DNA of 11,332 nt, taken from the NCBI GenBank assembly GCA_038231615.1, contig JBBRLA010000238.1, positions 1 to 11,332 of the forward strand. The letters run 5' to 3'. Positions 1 through 7,404 of this stretch are shown one piece after another; the stretch's first letter is position 1, and the number at the start of each line of letters is the position of its first letter. This DNA is from JBBRLA01 sp038231615 (GTDB lineage: Bacteria; Myxococcota_A; Polyangia; Palsa-1104; JAEUJZ01). The translations under genes were made by a program, and so were the position numbers. Below the pieces are notes generated by a model. That model ran no database searches and was not told where the DNA came from. It saw only the letters and a program-made list of their open reading frames with translations.

Positions 1-181
1 TCACCACGCCGGCCACCCGCTCCAGCATCGAGAGCCGGGCCAGCTTCAAGGCCGCGCCGCGGAGTTTGAACGACCCCGTCCGCTGGAGCGACTCCAGCTT
101 GAGGTAGCAGTTCAGGGGCGGGGCGAAGACGATGGGCGTGACCCGGCAAAGTCGCCGCGCCACGTCGGGAATGCGAACCAT
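1..181 (-). CDS. Threonine/serine dehydratase (threonine ammonia-lyase), N-terminal part only
   Basis: This is a PLP-dependent fold-type II dehydratase that deaminates threonine (or serine) to a 2-oxo acid in the cytoplasm. Sixty codons are visible before the window edge. The start ATG lies at 179-181, read leftward. The protein begins MVRIPDVARRL, reaches a TP-I motif near residue 15, and then shows YLKLESLQRTGSFKLRGA at about residues 26-43. That is the family's PLP-lysine signature (S-F-K-x-R-G-A, with the Schiff-base lysine in it). The N-terminus before this motif is somewhat shorter than usual, and no strong ribosome binding site precedes the ATG, so the start could be wrong. Biosynthetic IlvA, catabolic TdcB and serine racemase share this motif and cannot be told apart here because the C-terminal half is missing. 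Confidence 0.85.
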   Translation of the reverse strand, partial: MVRIPDVARRLCRVTPIVFAPPLNCYLKLESLQRTGSFKLRGAALKLARLSMLERVAGVV

Positions 182-253
182 GAACGTGAGCCTAGCATCA
201 TCCTCGTGACGCGGTAGGACTCTTACACGAGATAGGGGTCGGATGGCCCGCGG

Positions 254-1123
254 CTATTTCTGGTTGCGCAGGAATGCCAGCAGGTTCTGGTGGGCGCCGC
301 GCACTGCGTGATCCAGGGCGTCGGCCTCCATCAACTGCGCCGCCGCCTTGTTCAGCCGCGCGCGCTGCAGCGGCACCTGGATGGTGGCCCCGCCCGAGGT
401 CATCCCCACGATGGCGTGCGATGGGAGGATGCCGATCACCATGCTGACCTCGCAGGTGACCTCGACCTGACCGCCGGGCATGGTGCGCCGGGACATCTCG
501 GTGACGCTGCTTTCCACCGTGAAGCCACTGCTGCTGGGGTCCCGGCCCGGTTCCTGTTCCTCATCGAAAACTACGACGTCCGGGGCGCCGCGCAGCTCGC
601 GCGCAATGGCCTCCCTCAGTCGCCTGGGCAGGTCCGGGGTGATGCCCCGGGCCTTGCTGCCCATGCGGCCCAGCGTTACCGGGATGCGCTTCTCTCCGCT
701 CCCGGCCTTTTCGGGGGACGCAGCACCTTCAGGCACAATCGGCCGATCGCCGGTAAGCAAGCTCTTCAGCGCCTGATTCGCCTGGGCGCGTACCGCCGTG
801 CTGGAATCGGTGAGGGCCGCCTTCAGCGCCGGCTTGGCAGACTGGTCTCGGAGCCTGCCCAGGGACTCAGCGCAAGTGGCGCGGACCAGCTCGTGCTTGT
901 CCTCCATCATGGTCTGGATGAGGATCGGCACCGCGTCCCGGTCGCCCAGTTTGCCCAGCACCACCGCGGCCTGCACCCGGACCTGAAAGCTCGGATCGGT
1001 ACGCAGCGTCCGCTGAAGTTTTTCCAGCTTGCTGTTCTGGTCCGCGGAACTGACCGTCGCTCGCGCCTGACCAAAGGCGAAGGTGAAGTTAAAATTGAAG
1101 ATGATATAGAAGTATGAAATCAT
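254..1123 (-). CDS. Exported HEAT-repeat protein with conserved C-terminal domain
   Basis: A 289-residue reading is given from the ATG at 1121-1123. Residues 1-23 are hydrophobic and rich in Phe/Tyr/Ile and end GQARA, which looks like a signal peptide or anchor. Residues about 31-123 form roughly three HEAT / PBS-lyase-like helical repeats (for example VRVQAAVVLGKLGDRDAVPIL and VRATCAESLGRLRD), a protein-protein interaction scaffold. Residues about 145-289 form a mixed alpha/beta C-terminal domain with no catalytic motif that I recognise. The start is uncertain: the frame stays open upstream to about 1306, two arginines (GRR) precede the hydrophobic stretch, and a GTG at 1133-1135 is possible. 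No convincing ribosome binding site decides between them. The protein probably acts in the periplasm or envelope; its partner is unknown. It is read in the same direction as the dehydratase but 72 bp separate them. Confidence 0.8.
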   Translation of the reverse strand: MISYFYIIFNFNFTFAFGQARATVSSADQNSKLEKLQRTLRTDPSFQVRVQAAVVLGKLGDRDAVPILIQTMMEDKHELVRATCAESLGRLRDQSAKPALKAALTDSSTAVRAQANQALKSLLTGDRPIVPEGAASPEKAGSGEKRIPVTLGRMGSKARGITPDLPRRLREAIARELRGAPDVVVFDEEQEPGRDPSSSGFTVESSVTEMSRRTMPGGQVEVTCEVSMVIGILPSHAIVGMTSGGATIQVPLQRARLNKAAAQLMEADALDHAVRGAHQNLLAFLRNQK

Positions 1124-1305
1124 ACAAAAAATCACGAAACCAAAAACCCGCCGACCCTCTCCGGCTGCCCCTGCGGGGGCTGTCCTCCCTGGACTCAAGA
1201 GGAGCGATCTTGTTCTTCCCACGTTGATTTGAACTCCGCTCTCTTGGGCTCCGCTATCCGTAATTACAGCCACCCACCTGGCGAGCGTCAAGAATCCATC
1301 CATCA

Positions 1306-1341
1306 AACTGCATATTCACCGGATAATATAGGTCCCATTCC
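1306..1341 (-). promoter_or_regulatory. Possible promoter of the HEAT-repeat gene
   Basis: Read on the minus strand, a TCGACG hexamer (4/6 to the -35 consensus) lies 17 bases before TATATT (5/6 to the -10 consensus). The site sits in an otherwise GC-rich gap and would start a transcript leftward near 1315. That leaves a leader of about 190 nt if translation starts at 1123, or a short one if the gene starts near 1303. This rests on pattern matching only. Confidence 0.3.
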
Positions 1342-1386
1342 GGCTCTCGTCGACAAACTTGCATCGCCAGGCGCCGCGGTGACCGC

Positions 1387-1420
1387 TTCGCCAAGCAAGA
1401 CAGCGTGGTATGATACCAAG
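1387..1420 (+). promoter_or_regulatory. Extended -10 promoter with overlapping palindrome, probably leaderless
   Basis: An extended -10 element TGGTATGAT (TG-N-TATGAT) lies at 1406-1414. A weak -35-like TTCGCC is at 1387-1392 with a 16-bp spacer. A start about seven bases past the -10 falls on 1421, exactly the ATG of the next gene, and no ribosome binding site is present, so the message is probably leaderless. The -10 sits inside a perfect odd palindrome, TGGTATGATACCA (1406-1418), which could be a repressor operator. These elements are seen in the sequence; their activity is inferred. Confidence 0.5.
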
Positions 1421-2071
1421 ATGGAGCCAGGCGCATGCGACAAACTGGCCCCCTCCCCATCCCCGGCTCGACTGGAAGGGGAAGGTCGGCTAGCGCGGCT
1501 GCCCGACCTGCTTGACAAGTACGACATGCTGATCGCCCTGTCTCGCGGGATCCCCGGGCGCACCGCCGAACGCCGGGAAGCCATGCAGGCCCTGTCCAGG
1601 CGCTTTCCCGGAGCCCTGCGGGAATGGGACACTCAGCCGCATGTGGAACTCCTGCGCCGCCGCGAGGTGGTGAAACAGGCGCTCGCCGATGCCGAGGCGA
1701 GGCGCCCGGTCCAGGCCCTTTCGGACGAAAAGGAGCCCTGGTTGCGCTATGCCCTCGACTTGCACTTCCATCTGCGCGAGGTGCTGCGCCTGCGCCGCTG
1801 GACCCTTTTGCACCTGCCGGGTCGATCGTCCCTGGCGTTCATTGACGACGAATGCCTGGCCGCCTGCCAGCGATTCCACGAGCGCGCCGGAGAGCCGGTC
1901 CTGGCCGGGCGGCTGACCGCGGCGGTGCTGGCGGCCATCGTCAGCCCGCCGGGGGGGAGCCTCCAGTCCGTGGCCTACGCCGAGGTCGCCGCCCACCACG
2001 GCGTGCCCGTCGACGCCATCAAGCGCGCGCTCTTCCAGCCCGCCAAGGAAGTCCATGCCGAAGAGACGTGA
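1421..2071 (+). CDS. Conserved cytoplasmic protein of unknown function
   Basis: A 216-residue protein starting at MEPGACDKL. I do not recognise a named domain. It is soluble, mostly helical and rich in Arg, Leu and Ala. Notable stretches are a segment around residues 39-66 with RRFPGALREWD, a basic-aromatic helix near residues 110-130 (ALDLHFHLREVLRLRRW), and a C-terminal helix pair ending VAAHHGVPVDAIKRALF that looks helix-turn-helix-like but is too weak to call DNA binding. An in-frame ATG 192 bases upstream (1229) exists, but the extra N-terminus looks non-coding and crosses the promoter, so 1421 is preferred. The gene overlaps the next one by 17 bp, which points to a two-gene operon and possibly partners: a cytoplasmic and a membrane-anchored protein. 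Confidence 0.7.
   Translation: MEPGACDKLAPSPSPARLEGEGRLARLPDLLDKYDMLIALSRGIPGRTAERREAMQALSRRFPGALREWDTQPHVELLRRREVVKQALADAEARRPVQALSDEKEPWLRYALDLHFHLREVLRLRRWTLLHLPGRSSLAFIDDECLAACQRFHERAGEPVLAGRLTAAVLAAIVSPPGGSLQSVAYAEVAAHHGVPVDAIKRALFQPAKEVHAEET
2045..2049 (+). promoter_or_regulatory. Ribosome binding site for the 2055 gene
   Basis: AAGGA lies five bases before the ATG at 2055 and within the last codons of the 1421 gene. It fixes the start of the membrane protein and explains the 17-bp gene overlap as translational coupling. Confidence 0.6.
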
Positions 2072-2945
2072 GCCACCGGGGCGGCGCAGAAGCTCACGGC
2101 TCTTCCTTTTCATCTGTACCGGTTCCGCGTTCCTGCTGGTCCTGGCCATCGCCGCCAACGTCTACCTGACCCGACCGCGCCTGGACCAGGAAGTGCCGCT
2201 GGATCACGTTGCCGCCCCGGTGGCGCAGGCCCCAACGGTGGCGCCCCGTTGCAACCCGGCCCTCTATGGTGCCACGCTGACCCGGGACGCCCAGAAGTAT
2301 GGCGTTCCGGTGCCCGACGTGCAGGCACTGCGCCAGCCGCTTTCGGGGGGCAACGAACTGCACGCCCCGACGGTGCTAAAACCCCACGGCATGATCGAGA
2401 CCCCGCACCTGCGCCTGACCCTCTCCATCGACCGGGTGCGTACCTCCACCGACGGGTCGCAGGGCTTCCGCGCCGAGACACTGGTCCTGTCGATCACCAA
2501 CAAGAGCAACGTGCCTCTGGTCTACCGGGTACGCACCGCCGTCGAAGACGCCAGCGACTGCATACGAAAGCCGGAGATCGCGCACAACGCCATCGCCTTG
2601 CGCCCCCACCAGACGCTGCGCCGATCAGAGTGCCTGGCCGGCAGAAAGGCCTCGCTGGTGGTAAAGCGGGCCGACGCCTACGAGATTTCCGAGCTGGGCT
2701 ACCATTATCTCAGCCGACTGATGCCCGAGCAGGGAGGGCCTTTCGAGATGCGGGTGGACTCGCCGCACGATCCAGGCAAGACGCCCCCCTGCCGCATCCT
2801 GCCCTGGCGTGGGCTGGACGGGAGCCAGACCGACATATGGCACGCGGTGATCGATTTCCACGCAAGGCATGACTGCGACGCCTATAGCATACCCAGCTCC
2901 TATGCGCCGTGGACCCAGGCCGGGGTGTTGCCGGTGTGCGAGTAG
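2055..2945 (+). CDS. Membrane-anchored extracytoplasmic protein of unknown function
   Basis: A 296-residue protein. A strongly basic N-terminus (KRREPPGRRRSSR) is followed by one hydrophobic helix at about residues 16-38, so most of the protein should lie outside the cytoplasm, anchored in the inner membrane. The body is beta-rich (for example FRAETLVLSITNKSNVPLVY around residues 140-160) and has six cysteines spread from residue 66 to the penultimate residue 295, which suggests disulfides. No family is recognised. AAGGA at 2045-2049, five bases before the ATG and inside the preceding gene, is a good ribosome binding site, so translation is probably coupled to the 1421 gene. The last 46 bp overlap, in convergent orientation, the end of the PEP-utilising enzyme gene. 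Confidence 0.75.
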   Translation: MPKRREPPGRRRSSRLFLFICTGSAFLLVLAIAANVYLTRPRLDQEVPLDHVAAPVAQAPTVAPRCNPALYGATLTRDAQKYGVPVPDVQALRQPLSGGNELHAPTVLKPHGMIETPHLRLTLSIDRVRTSTDGSQGFRAETLVLSITNKSNVPLVYRVRTAVEDASDCIRKPEIAHNAIALRPHQTLRRSECLAGRKASLVVKRADAYEISELGYHYLSRLMPEQGGPFEMRVDSPHDPGKTPPCRILPWRGLDGSQTDIWHAVIDFHARHDCDAYSIPSSYAPWTQAGVLPVCE

Positions 2946-5071
2946 TGGACGCTGCCCCGGGCCGCGTCGACCGTAACCAGGTCGCCGTCGCGGAGGGTGA
3001 GGGTCGCGGTCCCGGTGTTGAGCACCGCTGGCACGCCTGCCTCTCGCGCCAGGGTGGCCCCATGGGACAGGGCGCCTCCGCTATCCGTTACCAGCGCCGT
3101 CGCCATCAGCAAGAACGGCGCCCACGAGGGCAGGAGCGCCGGCAGCACCAGCACCACGCCGGCCAGGTCCGGGGTCGCCAAGCGCGAAGCGCCGCGGTGA
3201 TCAAGAGAACAGATGACCAGAGCGCGGCCCCGCACTGGCGCGGGGTCGACGCCCGGGACGCCCAGCCCCCGGAGTACCGCCCCGGCCTGCGGCGGTGCAT
3301 TCCACACCGGCCGCCCCGCTTCGAATTGGTCGGGCGGCACCAGGCGCCGATGGATCTCCTGCCGATCTCGCGCCGCCGCCGCCCGGGTGGCCAGGTCCCC
3401 CCAGGACCCATCAAGAACCAGGGGCAGGTGAAAGACATCCCGTGGGTCGTCGAGTCGGCCCTGTGCCAAAAGTTCGTCGCCGCGGCAGCGCAGGGCCCAG
3501 CGCAGCACCCGCTGGGCGCGAAAGAAGAGGGCGTCATCTTCCTCGGCGATGGCCAAGGCGTCGCGGGTCGTGGGCACCAGCGCCTTCAGCGCGTCCCAGG
3601 ACCTCCGCGGCAAGCGGTCGAGCAGGGCGGCCAGCACCTGGTGGTGGCGGGCCTCTGCCTCGGCCAGTCGTTCCTCTGGCGAGCGCCCCGCGCACACGGC
3701 AGTGGCCAGGGCCAGCACCCGCTCCGGGACCTCGTCATCGAAGGGGGCGGCGACGTCCCAGCACGGGGCGAAGGCCCCGAAGCGTTCCAGGTAGGCGGCC
3801 AGAAGCCCTTCTTTTAGATCGGCCTCCGCCCGGCCCAGGGTCCACAGCGCCTGCATCCGTCGGGCGGTGATGGTGGGCAGCCCGGTGACCAGCGCCGGGT
3901 TTTTGGCCAGCCCCTCGCCCAGGTTAGCAAGAAGAAACTGATCGAGCTGGGCCCGGGCCCGGGACAGGGATGGGGCGAGCTGTGCGACATAGGGGCCATA
4001 GACACCCAGATAGGCGGAGAGCGCCTCGGGGAGGGCGATGGCCCCGGGTATCGGCTGCCCGGCCCGCGCCCTGGGCAAAAGCTCTGCCACCACCGCCTCC
4101 AGCGGAGCCAGGAGCCGATTGCAGGCGGGCAGGATCTCCTCGGCGAAGCGACGGGGCAGGTCGGCGGTTTGAATCAAGGCGCTCGGCGCGCCCGGGCTGT
4201 CAATCGCGGATCGGGCATAATACAGATGGCCGCGGCGCACACATTGCCGCAGGCCGCCGGCCACCCCGGACCCCTCGACGTGCTCCACCAGCCCGGCCTG
4301 CGCTTCCGACAGAGGGTCCGGGTTGTGCTCGCGGTCGCGCCGGTAGGTAAGCTCCGGGCACGGCGGCGGCAGCCACGAGGGCCCGGAGACGAAGGGCAAG
4401 AAGGGCCGCACCTGCAAGAAGACCGGCCCGGCCGCGCCGCGGACATATTCGATCAACGCCTCCGGCAAGGTCTCCGGCAACCCCTTCGGGACGAGCAACC
4501 CCTCATCGTCCAGCAGTCCGGCCAGGGCCCGCGCCCCCGAAAGCAGGACCTCGTCAGCTTCATTCTCCCGCGCCGCCTTCCCCGCCGGCAGCTCCCGATG
4601 CTCCAGCTGCCCGCCGGACTCCGGGGCCGAAAAGGGGCGCTCCTCGAGCGCACAAGAACCATCCCGGCGCAGGTGCAGCACCCCGAGGCGGTCGCCGTGG
4701 ACCCGCGGCTGGATCAGCACCGCCAGCGCCACCTCGCCACCGAAGTAGTGTTGTACCTCCGGGCGCTGCCCTGAGCGTCGCACCGCCGCCACCGCCAGGG
4801 ACACCCGGTCCATCGGGACGTCGACCTCGCTCAGGAAGAGACCCGCCCCGCTGCGCCCGGCCACATCTTCGACCACCGCCGAGGATCGCACCACGAAGGT
4901 GTCGCCCGGAAACCCCGCTAGCGCCGCGGCCAGCGCCTCTTTGTCCAATGTCTCCCCCGGCAGCACGACCACCCCGTCGGGGACCGGCAACCCCAGCCGA
5001 CGCGCCCGGGCCAGGCGCTCCGCCTTGGGGCCGACCTCCGGGCGACCGATGCATTCAGCCAGCCGCAGCAT
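2900..5071 (-). CDS. PEP-utilising enzyme, rifampicin phosphotransferase / PEP synthase-like
   Basis: A 723-residue protein built like rifampicin phosphotransferase or PEP synthase without the C-terminal PEP-binding barrel. The N-terminal PPDK-type ATP-grasp is visible as GPKAERLARARRLGLPVPDG (about 14-33), VVRSSAVVED (60-69), and IEYV...LQVRP (207-223). It is shorter than usual, lacking most of the insert between these motifs. The helical linker (about 330-580) contains a DPRDVFHL motif typical of this family. The C-terminal swivelling phosphohistidine domain carries GGALSHGATLAREAGVPAV, with the expected catalytic histidine at residue 670. Such enzymes use ATP to phosphorylate this histidine and pass phosphate to a substrate; the substrate here is unknown. 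The start lies 4 bp after the PASTA gene stop, so the two are an operon and probably co-translated. Antibiotic inactivation is possible but not shown. Confidence 0.85.
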   Translation of the reverse strand: MLRLAECIGRPEVGPKAERLARARRLGLPVPDGVVVLPGETLDKEALAAALAGFPGDTFVVRSSAVVEDVAGRSGAGLFLSEVDVPMDRVSLAVAAVRRSGQRPEVQHYFGGEVALAVLIQPRVHGDRLGVLHLRRDGSCALEERPFSAPESGGQLEHRELPAGKAARENEADEVLLSGARALAGLLDDEGLLVPKGLPETLPEALIEYVRGAAGPVFLQVRPFLPFVSGPSWLPPPCPELTYRRDREHNPDPLSEAQAGLVEHVEGSGVAGGLRQCVRRGHLYYARSAIDSPGAPSALIQTADLPRRFAEEILPACNRLLAPLEAVVAELLPRARAGQPIPGAIALPEALSAYLGVYGPYVAQLAPSLSRARAQLDQFLLANLGEGLAKNPALVTGLPTITARRMQALWTLGRAEADLKEGLLAAYLERFGAFAPCWDVAAPFDDEVPERVLALATAVCAGRSPEERLAEAEARHHQVLAALLDRLPRRSWDALKALVPTTRDALAIAEEDDALFFRAQRVLRWALRCRGDELLAQGRLDDPRDVFHLPLVLDGSWGDLATRAAAARDRQEIHRRLVPPDQFEAGRPVWNAPPQAGAVLRGLGVPGVDPAPVRGRALVICSLDHRGASRLATPDLAGVVLVLPALLPSWAPFLLMATALVTDSGGALSHGATLAREAGVPAVLNTGTATLTLRDGDLVTVDAARGSVHYSHTGNTPAWVHGA

Positions 5072-5075
5072 GGGC

Positions 5076-5789
5076 CTATTCGTTCACCACGATGTCGACC
5101 TTTTGCCCTCGGGGCAGAAGCGTCCCCGCCGCGGGTGTCTGTTTCAGCACCACGCCGTCCCCCGCGTTGTCGTCCACCCCGTGGCGCTGTTCGCCCAACA
5201 CCAGCCCGGCCTGCTCCAGAAGCTGCCGGGCCGAGCCCGGGCTCTTGCCGCGCACGCTCGGCACCGCCACCTGATCGTTCTTGGCCACCGTCAGGTCCAC
5301 CGCATCGCCCTTGTGCACCGCCGCGCCCCCCGCCGGGCTGGTGGAGACCACCTGTCCGGGCGGCACCGTGGTCGATGGGACCTCGGTGATCGTCCCCGCC
5401 CGCAGCCCTTCCGCGGAAAGGGCCTGCCGGGCCGCGTCCGCCGTCTGTCCCAGAAGGACCGGCACATGGGGCAGCGGCACCGGCCGGGCGATGCTGGCGT
5501 GGACCTTTTCGCCAGGATGCAGCCGCGAGCCGCCCAGCGGGTTCTGGTCGAAGAGCGTCCCGGGTGCCGTCTTTTCATCGTCGGGGGCGCGCTCGCCGTC
5601 GAGCACCAGCATGAGCCCCCGCGGGTCAGTCAGGCCGCGGGCCTGATCCGGGGAAAGCCCGTTCAACACCGGGACATCGATCGCGGCCGGCTGGAGCCGT
5701 GGCGCCACCAGAAGGTGCATCCCCAGGTAGGTCGCCGCGGTCGCCGCGATACAGAATAACACTGTGGTCACGTTGTTCATCGCCGACAT
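5076..5789 (-). CDS. Membrane-anchored triple-PASTA protein
   Basis: A 237-residue protein with a short N-terminus, one transmembrane helix (about residues 7-28) and three PASTA repeats at about 36-102, 105-170 and 173-237. Each repeat has the typical VP.(V/L).G start, a helix and a terminal hydrophobic strand; the third ends VVLKQTPAAGTLLPRGQKVD. PASTA domains bind peptidoglycan stem peptides and muropeptides in Ser/Thr kinases and penicillin-binding proteins. Here there is no kinase or transpeptidase domain, so this is a stand-alone envelope sensor or wall-binding anchor. The start is uncertain: ATGs at 5789 and 5780 precede the helix and an open frame reaches 5870, with no clear ribosome binding site. 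The first repeat is the most divergent. It is first in an operon with the PEP-utilising enzyme. Confidence 0.86.
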   Translation of the reverse strand: MSAMNNVTTVLFCIAATAATYLGMHLLVAPRLQPAAIDVPVLNGLSPDQARGLTDPRGLMLVLDGERAPDDEKTAPGTLFDQNPLGGSRLHPGEKVHASIARPVPLPHVPVLLGQTADAARQALSAEGLRAGTITEVPSTTVPPGQVVSTSPAGGAAVHKGDAVDLTVAKNDQVAVPSVRGKSPGSARQLLEQAGLVLGEQRHGVDDNAGDGVVLKQTPAAGTLLPRGQKVDIVVNE

Positions 5790-5827
5790 GATGATCACGT
5801 TAGCGGAAATTGTCAGGGCCTGCACCG

Positions 5828-5859
5828 GATCTCGATCATGGAGATCACTTACGGATCTC
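5828..5859. repeat. GATCTC inverted/direct repeat cluster upstream of the PASTA gene
   Basis: GATCTC (5828-5833) and GAGATC (5841-5846) form an inverted repeat around a 7-base spacer, and a second GATCTC follows at 5854-5859. The cluster lies just upstream of the PASTA gene start, where an operator could sit. The motif is short, so chance is possible. Confidence 0.3.
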
Positions 5860-5941
5860 TGATTGAGCATCGCTGGATTGTCCGCCCGGTTGATTCAGCC
5901 GCGGTGTTCCGTGGCACCCTGCCTCCATGGGAAGCGACCCA

Positions 5942-5958
5942 ATGGACACCAGGTCCAT
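5942..5958. repeat. Six-base inverted repeat upstream of the lipoprotein gene
   Basis: ATGGAC at 5942-5947 and GTCCAT at 5953-5958 form a dyad around a 5-base spacer, about 55 bases before the lipoprotein start. It may be an operator or a leader hairpin; there is no other support. Confidence 0.3.
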
Positions 5959-6013
5959 CTCGTCCTACAGTCCCGCCACATACCCGCCAGCCGGCGAGGT
6001 CGAGGGACCCAAG

Positions 6014-6676
6014 ATGAAGAAGCCTTCCCGCAGACCCCAACTCTTCCTAGCCCTCCCGCTGGCGCTTCTTCTGTGTAGCATCGGGACCGCCTGTAGCAGC
6101 GATTCTGGCGGACCCGACGGTAGCAGCGACCTGGCAGCGGCAGCCGATCTCTCCAACCCCTCCATGTCCGACTTCTCGGCGACACTCGACCTTTTCGCGG
6201 CCGGCGACCTGTGGGCCAACGCCGACCTGTCGCATCACTCCGACCTCGCCAGCGGTGGCGACCTCCTCGGCGGCCCCGTCCCCGACCCGCCACCGGCCAT
6301 GTGCGACATGCGACACGCAGGCGTGACCGCCATCCAGGCACTGGTTCATGTCGATGAGTACCAGGGAGTCATCCACGGCGCCAACGGCGACCACGAGATC
6401 ATCTACGGCACCATCACTGACACAATATGGGTCTTCAACAACGCAATCGTGGACACCAGCAACGTGGAGCTGGCGCTCAACGTCCACAGCGCCAAGGACC
6501 CGAGCGGCCTGCCCCACGAGGTCCCCGTCGCCCCAGGCGACACCGTCCAGGTCGAGGGCGAGTACATCCCCGCCTCGACCGCCAAGGCCCACGACAAGAA
6601 GGGCCCCGCGGCGGTCATCCACTACACCCACACTCCCTGCGGCTTCGTCGTCATCGCCGGCACCACCTACCGATAG
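6014..6676 (+). CDS. Lipoprotein with Asp-Leu-rich linker and probable DUF3465 domain
   Basis: A 220-residue protein. The ATG at 6014 follows GAGGG (6002-6006) at a good 7-base spacing, so it is preferred over an upstream in-frame ATG at 5927. Residues 1-26 are a lipoprotein signal peptide (MKKPSRRP, then a Leu/Ala core) ending IGTAC, with the lipidated cysteine at 27. Residues about 28-93 are a low-complexity linker with seven DL dipeptides (SDL, ADL, LDL, GDL and so on), a style common in Myxococcota surface lipoproteins. The folded domain (about 95-220) has GDTVQVEGEY at 175-184 and AVIHYTHTPCGFVVIAGTTYR-like residues to the end. These recall the GeY and viHWTH motifs of DUF3465, a family of unknown function. 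C97 and C209 may pair. The protein probably sits on the outer membrane. It ends 4 bp from a convergent gene. Confidence 0.75.
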   Translation: MKKPSRRPQLFLALPLALLLCSIGTACSSDSGGPDGSSDLAAAADLSNPSMSDFSATLDLFAAGDLWANADLSHHSDLASGGDLLGGPVPDPPPAMCDMRHAGVTAIQALVHVDEYQGVIHGANGDHEIIYGTITDTIWVFNNAIVDTSNVELALNVHSAKDPSGLPHEVPVAPGDTVQVEGEYIPASTAKAHDKKGPAAVIHYTHTPCGFVVIAGTTYR

Positions 6677-6680
6677 CCGA

Positions 6681-7346
6681 TTAGCAGGCGATGGCCTCGG
6701 GCAAACTTGCTCCCTTGCCGGCGATGTCCGCGGGTTTATCGGACACGGCCCGCCGCGCTGCCAGCACCTGCTGTCTGGTGATGGGGTCGAGCTGATCGCT
6801 GGCCCAAGCGGATACCGAGAAGAGCAGGTCGGCGTGGCGCACCTCATCGGTGGCGATGGCCTTCATGGCGGTGCGCACCAGGGCGTCGCCGCCATGTCGC
6901 TCTCCCGTGGCGACAAGCAGCGCTCCGTAGCGTTGCCTTACCCCGCCCTCGATGGCGTTGTCGATGGCGATGTCCCGCAGGCAACGGGCCCGCACGGTCA
7001 GGGGCGCCACGGCCAGGGGACCTTCGCCGTGGTGACGGGCCAGCATCGAACACAGCCGGGCGTGCCCGATCTCGTCGCGGGCTGCTCGAGAGACCGAGAG
7101 GAGCAGCCGCCGCGGTGCCCCTCGCGCGGCCAGCTCCTCGTGCAGTGCGGTCAAAGACTCTGCCGAGGCCGTTTCCAACTGCGCCAGTCGGGCGAAATAG
7201 CGTCCGAGCAAAAAAGGCCCCCGACTGCCTGCCTGGCCATCCCCCTCGCCATCCATGGATTGCGCACAGCGAAGCGGAAGGGCATTGATCGAAGACGTCA
7301 TCGCCAGCATTTGCTGAAACAGATTCAGCAAAGAATTCGTGCTCAT
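6681..7346 (-). CDS. Ferritin-like di-iron protein
   Basis: A 221-residue helical protein with the carboxylate-bridged di-iron pattern of ferritin-like four-helix bundles. A glutamate on the first helix (E58 or E63 in LAQLETASAES) is followed by EIGH (E92/H95), E133 (AIEGG) and EVRH (E168/H171). Members store iron, oxidise substrates or hydroxylate; the pattern alone does not say which. A Cys is at the C-terminus. The start is well supported by AAAGGA six bases before the ATG at 7344-7346. It converges on the lipoprotein gene with a 4-bp gap, so neither gene has room for its own terminator between them. Confidence 0.83.
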   Translation of the reverse strand: MSTNSLLNLFQQMLAMTSSINALPLRCAQSMDGEGDGQAGSRGPFLLGRYFARLAQLETASAESLTALHEELAARGAPRRLLLSVSRAARDEIGHARLCSMLARHHGEGPLAVAPLTVRARCLRDIAIDNAIEGGVRQRYGALLVATGERHGGDALVRTAMKAIATDEVRHADLLFSVSAWASDQLDPITRQQVLAARRAVSDKPADIAGKGASLPEAIAC

Positions 7347-7376
7347 GTGGAGTCCTTTTGTACAGCCTTGGTAAAG

Positions 7377-7404
7377 AGTTAAGCAAAATTCATGCCATTT
7401 TCAA
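7377..7404 (-). promoter_or_regulatory. Weak candidate promoter of the ferritin-like gene
   Basis: On the minus strand TTGAAA (5/6 to the -35 consensus, 7399-7404) is followed after 16 bases by TTAACT (7377-7382), a poor -10. The region is locally AT-rich and lies about 30 bases before the start codon. Confidence 0.3.

Noticed and set aside
290..1117. Long + strand open frame opposite the HEAT-repeat gene
   Set aside because: Arg/His/Gly-rich composition typical of the complement of a GC-rich gene; the minus strand shows real HEAT repeats.
2909..3870. Several long + strand open frames opposite the PEP-utilising enzyme
   Set aside because: The minus strand carries conserved ATP-grasp and phosphohistidine motifs; the opposite frames have shadow-like composition.
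5790..5870. Longer PASTA protein starting at 5870
   Set aside because: The added 27 residues are polar and unlike a signal sequence, have no ribosome binding site and cover the GATCTC repeat cluster. Not fully excluded.
6348..7382. Long + strand open frame across the lipoprotein end and the ferritin-like gene
   Set aside because: It spans two real genes in a third frame, with Ser/Thr/Arg-rich low-complexity composition.
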